Below, in pieces: positions 21,619-29,014 of a stretch of DNA of 33,473 nt. A model generated the notes under the pieces. That model worked only from the letters and a program-made list of their open reading frames with translations. It was not told the DNA's origin and did no database searches. Made by a program: the position numbers and the translations under genes. Origin of the DNA: Candidatus Accumulibacter contiguus (GTDB taxonomy: Bacteria > Pseudomonadota > Gammaproteobacteria > Burkholderiales > Rhodocyclaceae); NCBI RefSeq assembly GCF_012940005.1, contig NZ_SPMX01000072.1, positions 1-33,473 of the forward strand. The letters are read 5' to 3'. Numbering within the stretch: position 1 is the first letter of the stretch; the number at the start of each line of letters is the position of its first letter.

Positions 21619-23115
21619 ATGATGCGCCAACCCCTGCCCCCGCTGATCCACGCGCTGCTCGATCCGGCACGCTATCCCGACCCGGCACAGCAGGTCGAGC
21701 TGATCGAGACGCATGCCTCGTGGCTGCTGCTGGCGGGTGATTACGTGTACAAGATCAAGAAGCCGGTGGTTCTGCCCTTTCTCGACTACGGCACGCTAGA
21801 GCAGCGGCGCGTCTGCTGTGAAGCCGAATTGCGCCTGAACCGCCGCTTTTCCACGCAGATCTACCTGGCAGTCGTTCCCATCGTCGGCTCCCCGGAAAAC
21901 CCGCAGATCGGTGGCACCGGCACGGCCATCGAGTTCGCGGTACGGATGCGCCGCTTCGCCGAAGCCGGCCGCCTGGACCACCTCTGTAGACGCGGCCAAC
22001 TGCAGGCGCGACAGATCTCCGAACTCGCCGCTACGCTTGTCGAATTTCACGAGCGTGCGGACTCGGCACCCCTATCGACACGCTTCGGCGAACCGGAACA
22101 GGTGCTGGCTCCAGCACTCGAGAACTTTGACGAACTGCTGAGGCTACTGCCCGGCGACGAGCTGCAGACGCGACTGACGCGACTGGCGACCTGGACACGC
22201 ACCGAGTTCGCGCGCCTGGCGCCGCATTTTGCCACTCGCAAGGCGGCCGGGCGGGTACGCGAGTGTCACGGCGACCTGCATCTTCGCAACCTGGTGTTGA
22301 TCGACGGTCAGGTGCAGATCTTCGACTGCATCGAGTTCAGCGAAGACCTGCGCTGGATCGACGTCGCCAGTGAAATCGCCTTCACCTACATCGATCTGTA
22401 CGACCAGGGCCGGGCTGGCCTCGCCGGCTGGCTGGTGAATGAGTGGCTCAGTTGCAGCGGTGACTACAACGCGGTACAGGTGCTGCGCTTCTATGCCGTT
22501 TATCGCGCGCTGGTGCGGGCCAAGGTGGCGGCCATCCAGGCCAGCCAGACGAACGCCGATCTCGGACAGGCGCTCGCCTACCTGGCACTCGCCGAGCGCC
22601 TGGTGAAGCCGCCGCCCGCGCGGCTGATCATCACCCACGGCGTCACCGGCTGCGGGAAAAGCCGCGCATCCAGACGCTTGTTGCTGGGTGATCAGGCGGC
22701 AGCGACGCTGCGCCTGCGCTCCGACGTCGAGCGCAAGCGCCTGTTCGGCATCGCGCCAACCGCCAGCAGCAAGTCAGCGCCGGGCAATGGCATCTACACC
22801 AGAAACGCCAGTGATCTCACCTACCAACGGCTGCATGAGCTGGCCAGCGAGTTGCTCGCCGCCGGCTGGTCGGTGATCGTCGACGCCGCTTTCCTCGAGC
22901 GCTCGCGGCGCGAGACCTTTCGCGCTCTGGCGCAATGTTCCGGAGTGGCTTTCTTCATCGTCGCCCCGCAGGCCACGCCGACACAATTGCGCGCACGCGT
23001 TAGCGGCCGGCTGGCAAAAGGTCACGACGCGTCCGAAGCGACCCTCGAAGTGCTCAAGCGACAGATGGCGCAGCTTGAACCCTTGTGTGCTGACGAACTT
23101 GGGAGCCTGCTGTGA
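21619..23115 (+). CDS. APH-type kinase fused to a P-loop ATPase domain
   Basis: The start is the first of two adjacent ATG codons at 21619 (ATGATG); the ribosome-binding site is weak. The 498-residue protein has an aminoglycoside-phosphotransferase-like N-terminal half (YVYKIKKPVVLPFLDY, catalytic loop ECHGDLHLRNLVLIDG, then IFDCIEFSEDLRWIDVASEIAF) and a C-terminal nucleoside-kinase-like domain from about residue 330 with Walker A GVTGCGKS and VIVDAAFLERSRRETF. This fusion is a known conserved bacterial family (COG2187/COG0645 type) of unknown substrate; antibiotic resistance should not be assumed. It is divergent from the K+ channel gene and stands alone. Confidence 0.9.
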   Translation: MMRQPLPPLIHALLDPARYPDPAQQVELIETHASWLLLAGDYVYKIKKPVVLPFLDYGTLEQRRVCCEAELRLNRRFSTQIYLAVVPIVGSPENPQIGGTGTAIEFAVRMRRFAEAGRLDHLCRRGQLQARQISELAATLVEFHERADSAPLSTRFGEPEQVLAPALENFDELLRLLPGDELQTRLTRLATWTRTEFARLAPHFATRKAAGRVRECHGDLHLRNLVLIDGQVQIFDCIEFSEDLRWIDVASEIAFTYIDLYDQGRAGLAGWLVNEWLSCSGDYNAVQVLRFYAVYRALVRAKVAAIQASQTNADLGQALAYLALAERLVKPPPARLIITHGVTGCGKSRASRRLLLGDQAAATLRLRSDVERKRLFGIAPTASSKSAPGNGIYTRNASDLTYQRLHELASELLAAGWSVIVDAAFLERSRRETFRALAQCSGVAFFIVAPQATPTQLRARVSGRLAKGHDASEATLEVLKRQMAQLEPLCADELGSLL

Positions 23116-23239
23116 GGGCCAAACTCGATCCTTGCGAAATACGGTTGCACCTGCTCTTGAACCGATCAGCGGCTTTCCCGAGCACGCTTCTTGCCGTCAC
23201 CGCTTGACGCGAGCGCCCTGCCCTGCCCTGCCTGAATGG

Positions 23240-23258
23240 GTGTCGGAAAATTTTACAC
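23240..23258 (+). promoter_or_regulatory. candidate activator site (PEP-CTERM upstream-type motif)
   Basis: GTGTCGGAAAATTTTACAC has inverted GTGT/ACAC ends around an A/T-rich core. It resembles the conserved element I recall upstream of PEP-CTERM genes in exopolysaccharide-forming betaproteobacteria, where the PrsR activator and sigma-54 work together. It lies about 95 bases before a sigma-54-like element, a normal distance for an enhancer-binding protein. Confidence 0.45.
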
Positions 23259-23331
23259 TGCAATCGTGGCAGGACCTGGAGTTCGCAAGAAGTGTACTGT
23301 TTTAATACGCAAAGATGTGACTCAGATTCTT

Positions 23332-23347
23332 TAGCATGGTTTTTGCT
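23332..23347 (+). promoter_or_regulatory. sigma-54-like -24/-12 element, imperfect
   Basis: TAGCATGGTTTTTGCT matches the sigma-54 consensus TGGCAYGNNNNTTGCW at every fixed position except the first G of the -24 GG pair. Spacing is correct. Transcription would start near 23358, 135 bases before the small gene at 23493. Confidence 0.45.
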
Positions 23348-23492
23348 TCACACATTGCTGTCTGCTCGGCACCATCGGATTCGGTTTGCTTCGGCAGACA
23401 CCAGGGCCCATAAAGCCCCTCAAATTAGACTTATGGCTTAGAATCGAAGGCCTCTTCGGCATTTCGCGTCTCGCACAGGGTGGAGCAGCGCA

Positions 23493-23843
23493 ATGAATAT
23501 TCTTAACAACTGGAAGATGCTGGACCTGATCACCCGTGATGGCGAGTCTCTGGTGTGCGTCGAAGGACGCGTATATGGCAGCAATCCACGCTTCCCGACT
23601 TCCTCGTGCATCAGGACCTCACCGGTCACGGGCTACCGTGTTGATGCAAACTCGATGGTGATCATGACCAAACGTGGCTCGGAATACCTGCTCGGCAAAC
23701 CTGATCCATCACAGACTTTTGCTCAACAACGGCTCATTCGGCGTCTGTTACGCCTGCAACAAACCGCAGCACCAGGTTTCGACTCTCTGGAAACGCAGTT
23801 GACCGATCTCAGCGAACACGAGGAGACCGAGAAGGAAGCCTGA
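23493..23843 (+). CDS. small conserved-looking protein of unknown function
   Basis: The 116-residue protein starts at ATG 23493, with GGTGGAG about nine bases upstream. I do not recognise the family with confidence. The sequence has no signal peptide or membrane helix. A compact N-terminal part (LDLITRDGESLVCVEGRVYG, then NPRFPTSSCIRTSPVTGYRV and VIMTKRGSEYLLGKPDP) looks like a small beta-rich domain, with a helical, charged tail rich in Gln, Leu and Glu. The GRVYG-x-NPRF and IRTSPV patterns recall DUF6957-type proteins, but that is a weak memory match. It is convergent with the tmRNA gene and lies behind a PEP-CTERM-style promoter, although it has no PEP-CTERM sorting signal itself. Confidence 0.65.
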   Translation: MNILNNWKMLDLITRDGESLVCVEGRVYGSNPRFPTSSCIRTSPVTGYRVDANSMVIMTKRGSEYLLGKPDPSQTFAQQRLIRRLLRLQQTAAPGFDSLETQLTDLSEHEETEKEA

Positions 23844-23913
23844 AGCAGCCGAATCCGGCGAGTTTTTGGCTGATTGCATCAGAAAGGGATCGCAGAATCC
23901 CCGGCAGGAATGA

Positions 23914-23937
23914 CGGCGGGGGCCGAAGCCCCCGCCG
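23914..23937 (-). terminator. strong GC hairpin at the end of the tmRNA gene
   Basis: A perfect 10-bp stem (CGGCGGGGGC with GCCCCCGCCG) closes a TTCG loop as read on the minus strand. It lies just past the coding piece of the tmRNA and between two convergent genes. There is no U-run, so it may act as a 3' end stabiliser or processing signal as much as a terminator. Confidence 0.6.
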
Positions 23938-24166
23938 ATAGCCATTCTGTTTATTGGACGGCTACGTCCTCAGCAGGCCTAAGCGGCCAGTGCGAAACGC
24001 TCATCGTTGGCGTTTGTGGTTTTGCTCGGATTACGTCCGTCGCCTTTCGGGTTGCCTGCTCACCATCTGTCACCCTGTCGAGACCAGTGCACCCCCGTAG
24101 TGGTGGAGGTGGCGGGAATCGAACCCGCGTCCAGAACGCTTCCGGGTTGCCGGAATTACAACCATG
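23938..24166 (-). ncRNA. ssrA: tmRNA, circularly permuted two-piece form
   Basis: Transfer-messenger RNA rescues stalled ribosomes and adds a degradation tag. Read on the minus strand, the acceptor piece comes first: a T arm with stem GCGGG/CCCGC and loop TTCGATT, then CACCTCC and ACCA ending at 24101. Only four bases later (CTAC, 24097-24100) the coding piece begins with GGGGGTG (24096-24090), which pairs with CACCTCC as a 7-bp acceptor stem (one G-U). GGTCTCGACAGGG follows as in ordinary tmRNA 5' ends. The tag frame encodes ANDERFALAA and stops at TAG (23979-24011 including the stop). Order acceptor-then-coding is the reverse of standard ssrA, so the mature RNA must be two pieces. The 5' end is set from the promoter; the 3' end is approximate. 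Confidence 0.95.
23979..24011 (-). other. tmRNA tag reading frame, peptide ANDERFALAA
   Basis: Eleven codons on the minus strand, beginning with the resume codon GCC and ending in TAG, encode ANDERFALAA. The ALAA end is the usual ClpXP degron. The sequence is of betaproteobacterial type. Confidence 0.95.
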
Positions 24167-24172
24167 CCTGAC

Positions 24173-24201
24173 ATTATGGGGGCAGTGACCCGTAAACACA
24201 A
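24173..24201 (-). promoter_or_regulatory. promoter of the tmRNA gene
   Basis: On the minus strand TTGTGT (24196-24201) and CATAAT (24173-24178) are spaced 17 bases apart. Transcription would start near 24166, just ahead of the acceptor piece. The -35 hexamer lies inside the hairpin that closes the fliE transcript. Confidence 0.55.
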
Positions 24202-24221
24202 GCGCCTCGTGTCCCGGGTCA
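24186..24221 (-). terminator. hairpin closing the fliE transcript
   Basis: The minus strand has an outer 7-bp stem (TGACCCG / CGGGTCA) and an inner stem (ACACGAG / CTTGTGT, one G-U) with a GCG loop. The outer stem begins with the fliE stop codon TGA. No T-run follows, so termination strength is uncertain. Confidence 0.5.
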
Positions 24222-24542
24222 GACCTGCATGTTCATTACGTCATGGTAGGCCGAGACGAGCTTGTTGCGTACCTGAATCATTTCCTGGAAAGAGATATTG
24301 GCCTTTTGCAGCGCGATCATCACCTCGTGCAGGTTCTCGCTACTGTTGCCGGCGGCAAAATTTGCCGCCATCGCATCTGCCTGCTGCTGCGTCTGATTGA
24401 CCTCGGCAATCGAAGCCTGCAATACCTGGGCGAAGTCCGACCCGCCGGCGGCGGCGCTCTGCGCCTCGGCGGCACGACCGCCGGCCGCCGCCGAGTTCGT
24501 ACGCAACATGCTCAACATCTGATCAATACCCTGGGTATCCAT
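24219..24542 (-). CDS. fliE: flagellar hook-basal body protein FliE
   Basis: ATG at 24542 is chosen because GGAGAAG lies just upstream and a sigma-54 element at 24574-24589 would start transcription near 24563; the longer frame from 24599 would begin upstream of that start site. The 107-residue length fits FliE, which joins the MS ring to the proximal rod. The C-terminal half carries the family pattern LHEVMIALQKANISFQEMIQ followed by VRNKLVSAYHDVMNMQV; the N-terminal half is Ala/Gln-rich. It is the last gene after flrB and flrC on the minus strand, but with its own promoter, and is separated from fliF, its partner in the basal body, by those regulators. Confidence 0.95.
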   Translation of the reverse strand: MDTQGIDQMLSMLRTNSAAAGGRAAEAQSAAAGGSDFAQVLQASIAEVNQTQQQADAMAANFAAGNSSENLHEVMIALQKANISFQEMIQVRNKLVSAYHDVMNMQV

Positions 24543-24573
24543 TTGCTTCTCCAAACGCTGTTGAAGATCTCGC

Positions 24574-24589
24574 AGCAAGAACTGCGCCA
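24574..24589 (-). promoter_or_regulatory. sigma-54 promoter of fliE
   Basis: On the minus strand TGGCGCAGTTCTTGCT matches TGGCACGNNNNTTGCW at 10 of 12 fixed positions, with the invariant GG and GC correctly spaced. The expected start near 24563 leaves a leader of about 20 bases holding the GGAGAAG ribosome-binding site. Confidence 0.75.
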
Positions 24590-24629
24590 ACTCCTTCATC
24601 TACGGTCATGATAACCCGGCAAGCACACA

Positions 24630-25994
24630 TCAGTCCTTGAGAAATCCCTCCAGGCGATACTGTCGCAACTTGTAACGCAGGGTTCTCTCGGGCATACCGA
24701 GACGCTGCCCGGCCAGTTTGCGCGAACCACCCACAGCCTCGAGCGTTTGCAGGATATGTTCGCGCTCCACGTCGCGCATGTCGTCGGTTGATCGGGCCCG
24801 GCAGGGTGTGGCACCCTCCGGGGTGGCGATTTCCGGCGCTTGTCCAGCCGTCGGATCGACGCGTCGCTCGAGTGCAAGATGCAGGGCATCGACGTCGACG
24901 ATGTCGCCAGCGGCAAGAATGACCGCTCGCTGGATAATGTTTTCCAGTTCGCGGACATTGCCTGGCCAGGCCCTGCACTGCAGGGCAGTCTCGGCGGCGG
25001 CGGACAGGCGCAAGCGCGGACGACCGGAGCGGCCGCCGTGTGTAGCCAGAAAATGACGCGCCAGGGGAGCGATATCCTGACTGCGTTGCCGCAGGGCCGG
25101 GATCATCAGTGGAAAGACGTTGAGCCGATAGAACAGATCCTCGCGAAACAGGCCCCTCGCCACGCTGTCGGCGATGTCCCGATTGGAGGTGGCAACGACA
25201 CGCAGATCGAGGCTTACCGGCTTGCTGCCCCCCACCCGCTCGACTTCACGCTCCTGGAGAACGCGCAGCAGCTTGGCCTGCAGAGCCAGCGGCATTTCGG
25301 TGATTTCGTCGAGCAACAGGGTTCCATGCTGCGCCTGTTCAAACTTGCCGGCCTGGGCGTGCTGAGCGCCACTGAAAGCCCCCTTTTCATAACCGAAAAG
25401 CGTGGCTTCGAGCAGACTGTCCGGAATCGCCGCACAATTGATGGCGACGAATGGACCCTTGCTGCGCGCCGAGTGCTGGTGAATATAGCGCGCCACCACT
25501 TCCTTGCCCACACCGCTCTCGCCACTCAGCAGAACCGTGGCGTCGGTCTGCGCGACTCGCCTGGCCAGGGCAAAGAGATTGCTGGTCACCGGATCGATGG
25601 CGATCACCCGATCGTCATCGGGCGCTTCCGGCAGGCGATAGCGCAGCACATGTTCGAGCAGTGCCTTTGGCTCGAAGGGCTTGAGCAGGAAGTCACAAGC
25701 GCCTGCCCGCATGGCTTCGACCGCGCGGTCGACATCGGCGAATGCCGTCATCAGGACCACAGGCAGGTACGGAAAGCGGTTGCGGATTTCCTTGAGCAGG
25801 GCAATGCCATCGATCGGCAGCATGCGCACGTCGCTGACCACCAGCGACACGGCATTCCTGACGAGCAATTGCAGCGCCTCTTCGCCGCCGCCAGCAGACA
25901 CTACCGTCTGCCCTGCCAGCTCAAGGGTATCGCAGATCGCCTCACGCAGTGCGGCGTCGTCTTCAACCACCAGAATCGGCAATCCCTGTACCAT
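24630..25994 (-). CDS. flrC: sigma-54-dependent flagellar response regulator (FlrC/FleR type)
   Basis: The 454-residue protein has a receiver (about 5-120; ILVVEDD, phospho-acceptor D55 in VVSDVRMLPIDG, K in LLKPFEP), an AAA+ domain (about 130-370; Walker A GESGVGKE, Walker B GTLLLDEI, arginine-finger region FREDLFYRLNVFPL, WPGNVRELENIIQRAVIL) and a Fis-type helix-turn-helix at the C-terminus (REHILQTLEAVGGSRKLAGQ, then RLGMPERTLRYKL). The sigma-54-contact loop reads GAFSGA instead of GAFTGA. It lies 13 bases after the flrB-type kinase gene and next to fliE and fliF, so control of class III flagellar genes is the natural role. The sigma-54 elements before fliE, fliF and fliK are its likely targets. 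The gene name is by family and context. Confidence 0.9.
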   Translation of the reverse strand: MVQGLPILVVEDDAALREAICDTLELAGQTVVSAGGGEEALQLLVRNAVSLVVSDVRMLPIDGIALLKEIRNRFPYLPVVLMTAFADVDRAVEAMRAGACDFLLKPFEPKALLEHVLRYRLPEAPDDDRVIAIDPVTSNLFALARRVAQTDATVLLSGESGVGKEVVARYIHQHSARSKGPFVAINCAAIPDSLLEATLFGYEKGAFSGAQHAQAGKFEQAQHGTLLLDEITEMPLALQAKLLRVLQEREVERVGGSKPVSLDLRVVATSNRDIADSVARGLFREDLFYRLNVFPLMIPALRQRSQDIAPLARHFLATHGGRSGRPRLRLSAAAETALQCRAWPGNVRELENIIQRAVILAAGDIVDVDALHLALERRVDPTAGQAPEIATPEGATPCRARSTDDMRDVEREHILQTLEAVGGSRKLAGQRLGMPERTLRYKLRQYRLEGFLKD

Positions 25995-26007
25995 TCGTTT
26001 CTGTTCC

Positions 26008-27180
26008 TCAGTGCGTTTCCGCTGCCGCCTCTTCGATCGGCAACAGGATCACGAATTCCGAGCCCTCTCCCGGTACCGAACTGACGCTGATGCTCCCCCC
26101 GTGTGCGCGCACGACGCCGAGGGCGATCGCCAGACCGAGCCCGGTGCCCTGCGCCCGCGTGGTAAAGAATGGATCGAAAACGCGCAGTTGCACCTCGGGA
26201 GCGATCCCGGCACCGGTATCGCGCACGCCGATGCGCAACTGCCGGCCGGACTCGCTTGCCCAAAGGGTGACTTGCCCGCCGGCCGTACAGGCTTGCAGGG
26301 CGTTCTCGAGCAGATTCACCAGGGCACCGGCCAAGGCTTTTCGGCTGCCGGTGACGATCACCTCGCTGGCGCCACAGATCACCCGGAAGGCAACCTTCTT
26401 CTCCAGAAACAAAGGCTGCACGGTCTGCGCCGCGTCGCCCAGCAGTTCCCCGGTGAGCAAGGTATCGCAGCCGATGCTCTCCCCGCGCGCAAACAACAGC
26501 ACCTCCTGAATCAGGCGCTCGAGGCGTTGCAGTTGTGCCGTCGTCTTGCTGGCAAAACGGATGCGCGCCGCATCGGCGAGATCGGCTTGACCGAGATTGG
26601 CGCTATAGAGTAATGCCGTTGCCAACGGGGTCCGCAACTGGTGTGCCAGCGAAGCCGCCATCTCGCCCATGGCCACCAGCCGCTGATGACGTGCCAGCTC
26701 GGCCTTGAGGCCGTGTGCCGCGGTCACATCATGCATCAGCAGGATTCGCCCACCGGCCGAGTCGAGCGGACTCTCGACGACAGCCAGGCGACGCCCATCC
26801 AGATGCCATTCTCCCGGCGCTTCGGTCGCCACCAGTCTGGCCTCCTGCACCCGCGGCCATAGATCACCGACGATCGACGAACCGAACATCTGGCAGGCCG
26901 CCGGGTTGGCCTCGCTGACGCGGGCGGCGCTGTCGAGCACCACCACACCGGCTGGCAAGGCGTTGAGCAATAGCGAAAGACGTTCGGAAAGAGCTTCTTT
27001 CGCCTCGTATTGCCGACGCAATTCCCCATTGGCGACCGCCAGCTCCGCAGTCAGCGACTCGACACGCCCCTGCAGCCCCTGATACGCCTGCGTCAGGGCC
27101 TGTGAAACCTGATTGAAAACGTCGAAAGCCCGTTGCAGTTCCTGGGCTTCATGACCCGGCATTTGTACAACTTCACTCAT
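26008..27180 (-). CDS. flrB: flagellar sensor histidine kinase (FlrB/FleS type)
   Basis: ATG 27180 (MSEVVQMPGHEAQELQRAFD) is preferred to an upstream in-frame start at 27225, which lies in the intergenic region; no strong ribosome-binding site is seen for either. The 390-residue protein has no membrane helix. It has an N-terminal coiled coil (to about 70), a PAS domain (about 70-180, LLNALPAGVVVLDSAARVSEANPAA), HisKA with the H box AHQLRTPLATALL, and HATPase ([30 protein letters not shown]). A soluble PAS kinase beside an NtrC-type regulator and flagellar genes is the FlrB/FleS arrangement. It probably phosphorylates the adjacent regulator when the basal body is complete; this is by analogy with Vibrio and Pseudomonas. 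Confidence 0.88.
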   Translation of the reverse strand: MSEVVQMPGHEAQELQRAFDVFNQVSQALTQAYQGLQGRVESLTAELAVANGELRRQYEAKEALSERLSLLLNALPAGVVVLDSAARVSEANPAACQMFGSSIVGDLWPRVQEARLVATEAPGEWHLDGRRLAVVESPLDSAGGRILLMHDVTAAHGLKAELARHQRLVAMGEMAASLAHQLRTPLATALLYSANLGQADLADAARIRFASKTTAQLQRLERLIQEVLLFARGESIGCDTLLTGELLGDAAQTVQPLFLEKKVAFRVICGASEVIVTGSRKALAGALVNLLENALQACTAGGQVTLWASESGRQLRIGVRDTGAGIAPEVQLRVFDPFFTTRAQGTGLGLAIALGVVRAHGGSISVSSVPGEGSEFVILLPIEEAAAETH

Positions 27181-27184
27181 CGGT

Positions 27185-27200
27185 TGGAAGGTCCCGTGCA
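27185..27200 (+). promoter_or_regulatory. sigma-54 promoter candidate of the fliF operon
   Basis: TGGAAGGTCCCGTGCA keeps the invariant GG and GC with the right spacing and matches the consensus at 9 of 12 fixed positions. Transcription would start near 27211, 76 bases before fliF. The leader has a run of eight T (27234-27241) and another of five. Confidence 0.6.
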
Positions 27201-27286
27201 ATAAACAGCTACAATAGCGATGCAATTATCAGCTTTTTTTTCGCTTTTTGCTTGCTTGATCGCAGGCTCATCAACGTATCACAAGC

Positions 27287-29014
27287 ATGGCGACAGCCGA
27301 AACCACACCGACAGCAGACGCGGTCAATCCGCTGGATCGCGTTCGCGAGGCACTGGCGCGCCTGAGCAACAAGCAGAAAGTGCTGCTGATGGTCTCGGTC
27401 GCCGCTGTCATCGCCCTGCTCGTCGCGGCGGGAACCCTGCTCAGGCAAAGCGAGTTCAGGATATTGTTCTCCAACATCAGCGAGCGGGACGGCGGCGCGA
27501 TCATCGCTGTCCTGGAGCAGATGAACATTCCCTACAAGTTCAACGACTCGGGCAGCGCCATCCTCGTACCCGCCAGCCGCGTCCATGATGTGCGCCTGCG
27601 CCTGGCTTCACAGGGACTGCCCAGGGGCGGAGCGGTCGGTTTCGAGCTGATGGAAAGCCAGAAGTTCGGCATCAGCCAGTTTGCCGAACAGGTTAATTAT
27701 CAGCGTGGTCTGGAAGGCGAGCTGTCGCGCACCATTCAATCGATTGCGGCGGTTCAGGCCGCGCGCGTGCACCTGGCGATACCGAAGCCGAGTGTTTTCA
27801 TGCGCGAAGAGATGAAGCCATCGGCGTCGGTGATGCTCAATCTCTACCCTGGGCGTTCGCTCGATGCGGGCCAGATCGCCGGCATCCAGAATCTTGTCGC
27901 GGCCAGCGTTCCGCAACTGGCAACCGCCAGCGTCACCCTGCTCGACCAGAGCGGCACGCTGCTGTCGCAGATGAAGAGCAAGCTGCTCGAGGCCGGCCTG
28001 GACCCGACACAGGTCAAGTACATCCAGGAAGTCGAGGCGAGCATCATCAAGCGCGTCGAAGACATCCTGGCACCGATCGTCGGCCCCGGCAACGCCCGCG
28101 TCCAGATTGCCGCCGACATCGACTTTTCGCAGGCAGAACAGACTGCCGAGACGCATCGGCCGAACACGACGCCGCCGGAGATCAGCATTCGCAGCCAGCA
28201 GACCAGCGAAACCGCCAGTACCAGCCCGACGGCGCAGGGGGTTCCCGGCGCCCTCAGCAACCAACCCCCCGTACCGGCCACTGCGCCATTGACGCAACCC
28301 GCGGTGGCTGGTGCCGGGGCCGCCGCCACGCCCACCCCGCCGGCGCCCGGGCAACTCAACGCGGCCGGCGTGCAGGCACCGATCGCCAACGTCGGCCAAC
28401 CCATCAGCACCAGCAAGAACTCGACGATCAACTACGAGATCGACAAGACCATCCGTCATGTCAAGCAATCGGTCGGCACCGTCAAACGCCTGTCGGCGGC
28501 GGTAGTGGTCAATCAGCGCAAGGAAATCGGCAAGGACGGCAAACCGGCCAACAAGCCACTGCCGGACAACGAACTGAAGCAGATCAGCGATCTGGTCAAG
28601 GAAGCCATGGGCTTCAACAAGGATCGCGGGGATACCATCTCGGTCGCCAATGCGCCGTTTACTGCCATCGAAAAGGAAGAAGGACTGCCGGCCTGGCGTG
28701 ACCCCGAAATGATTTCCCTGGCCAAGGATCTGATCAAGTACCTTGTCCTGGCCGGCGTCCTTGCCTATCTGCTGCTCGGCGTCGTGCGGCCACTGCTCAA
28801 GACCATGCTTCCACCTCCTGCCGAAGAAGCCACCGTCGGCGGCAAGATTGACGTGCTTGCCGAGGAAGAAGGCGAAGAACGCGAGCAGGAGCATGTCCCG
28901 ACCGCCGCCGAATTGCTGGAGACCAGGCTCGCCAAGGCACGCGAACTGGCGAAAGATGACCCGCAACTGGTAGCCAACATCATCAAGGAATGGATGGGTG
29001 CCAATGGCAGCTGA
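27287..29014 (+). CDS. fliF: flagellar MS-ring protein FliF
   Basis: ATG 27287 begins the protein; no clear ribosome-binding site precedes it. The 575 residues match the family length. A first membrane helix lies at about 31-52 (VLLMVSVAAVIALLVAAGTLL), followed by the ring-building motifs (FRILFSNISERDGGAIIAVL, GFELMESQKFGISQFAEQVN, YQRGLEGELSRTIQSIAAVQ, ARVHLAIPKPSVF). A Pro/Ala-rich variable region (about 310-370) comes next, then a second helix at about 482-505 (YLVLAGVLAYLLLGVVRPLL) and the FliG-binding C-terminal tail (ELAKDDPQLVANIIKEWM). It forms the inner-membrane ring on which the motor and export gate are built. Its stop overlaps the fliG start by 11 bases. Confidence 0.97.
   Translation: MATAETTPTADAVNPLDRVREALARLSNKQKVLLMVSVAAVIALLVAAGTLLRQSEFRILFSNISERDGGAIIAVLEQMNIPYKFNDSGSAILVPASRVHDVRLRLASQGLPRGGAVGFELMESQKFGISQFAEQVNYQRGLEGELSRTIQSIAAVQAARVHLAIPKPSVFMREEMKPSASVMLNLYPGRSLDAGQIAGIQNLVAASVPQLATASVTLLDQSGTLLSQMKSKLLEAGLDPTQVKYIQEVEASIIKRVEDILAPIVGPGNARVQIAADIDFSQAEQTAETHRPNTTPPEISIRSQQTSETASTSPTAQGVPGALSNQPPVPATAPLTQPAVAGAGAAATPTPPAPGQLNAAGVQAPIANVGQPISTSKNSTINYEIDKTIRHVKQSVGTVKRLSAAVVVNQRKEIGKDGKPANKPLPDNELKQISDLVKEAMGFNKDRGDTISVANAPFTAIEKEEGLPAWRDPEMISLAKDLIKYLVLAGVLAYLLLGVVRPLLKTMLPPPAEEATVGGKIDVLAEEEGEEREQEHVPTAAELLETRLAKARELAKDDPQLVANIIKEWMGANGS

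Larger units (their letters stand above)
23116..23492. other. long intergenic region carrying a composite promoter
   Basis: This 377-base gap is less GC-rich in its second half than its surroundings. It holds a near-palindromic motif at 23240-23258, a sigma-54-like element at 23332-23347, and a 7-bp inverted repeat TGTCTGC (23359-23365) / GCAGACA (23394-23400) beginning about where transcription would start. A small stem, GGGC/GCCC, follows near 23407-23418. No convincing protein-coding frame is seen. Confidence 0.6.

Noticed and set aside
21619-23115. Aminoglycoside resistance gene
   Set aside because: The fold is APH-like, but the fusion to a P-loop kinase domain marks a widespread housekeeping-type family with no known resistance role.
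23263-23290. Possible sigma-54 element at TGGCAGGACCTGGAGTTCGC
   Set aside because: The GG to GC spacing is several bases too long; the element at 23332-23347 fits the spacing rule.
24100-24135. Reading the T-arm and ACCA on the minus strand as an ordinary tRNA gene
   Set aside because: No anticodon arm or D arm precedes it; the pairing GGGGGTG lies downstream together with a tag frame, so it is the acceptor piece of a permuted tmRNA.
24840-26084. 414-codon open frame on the plus strand
   Set aside because: It lies wholly opposite the flrC-type regulator, whose domains are unmistakable; the translation shows no known motif. It is a by-product of high GC.
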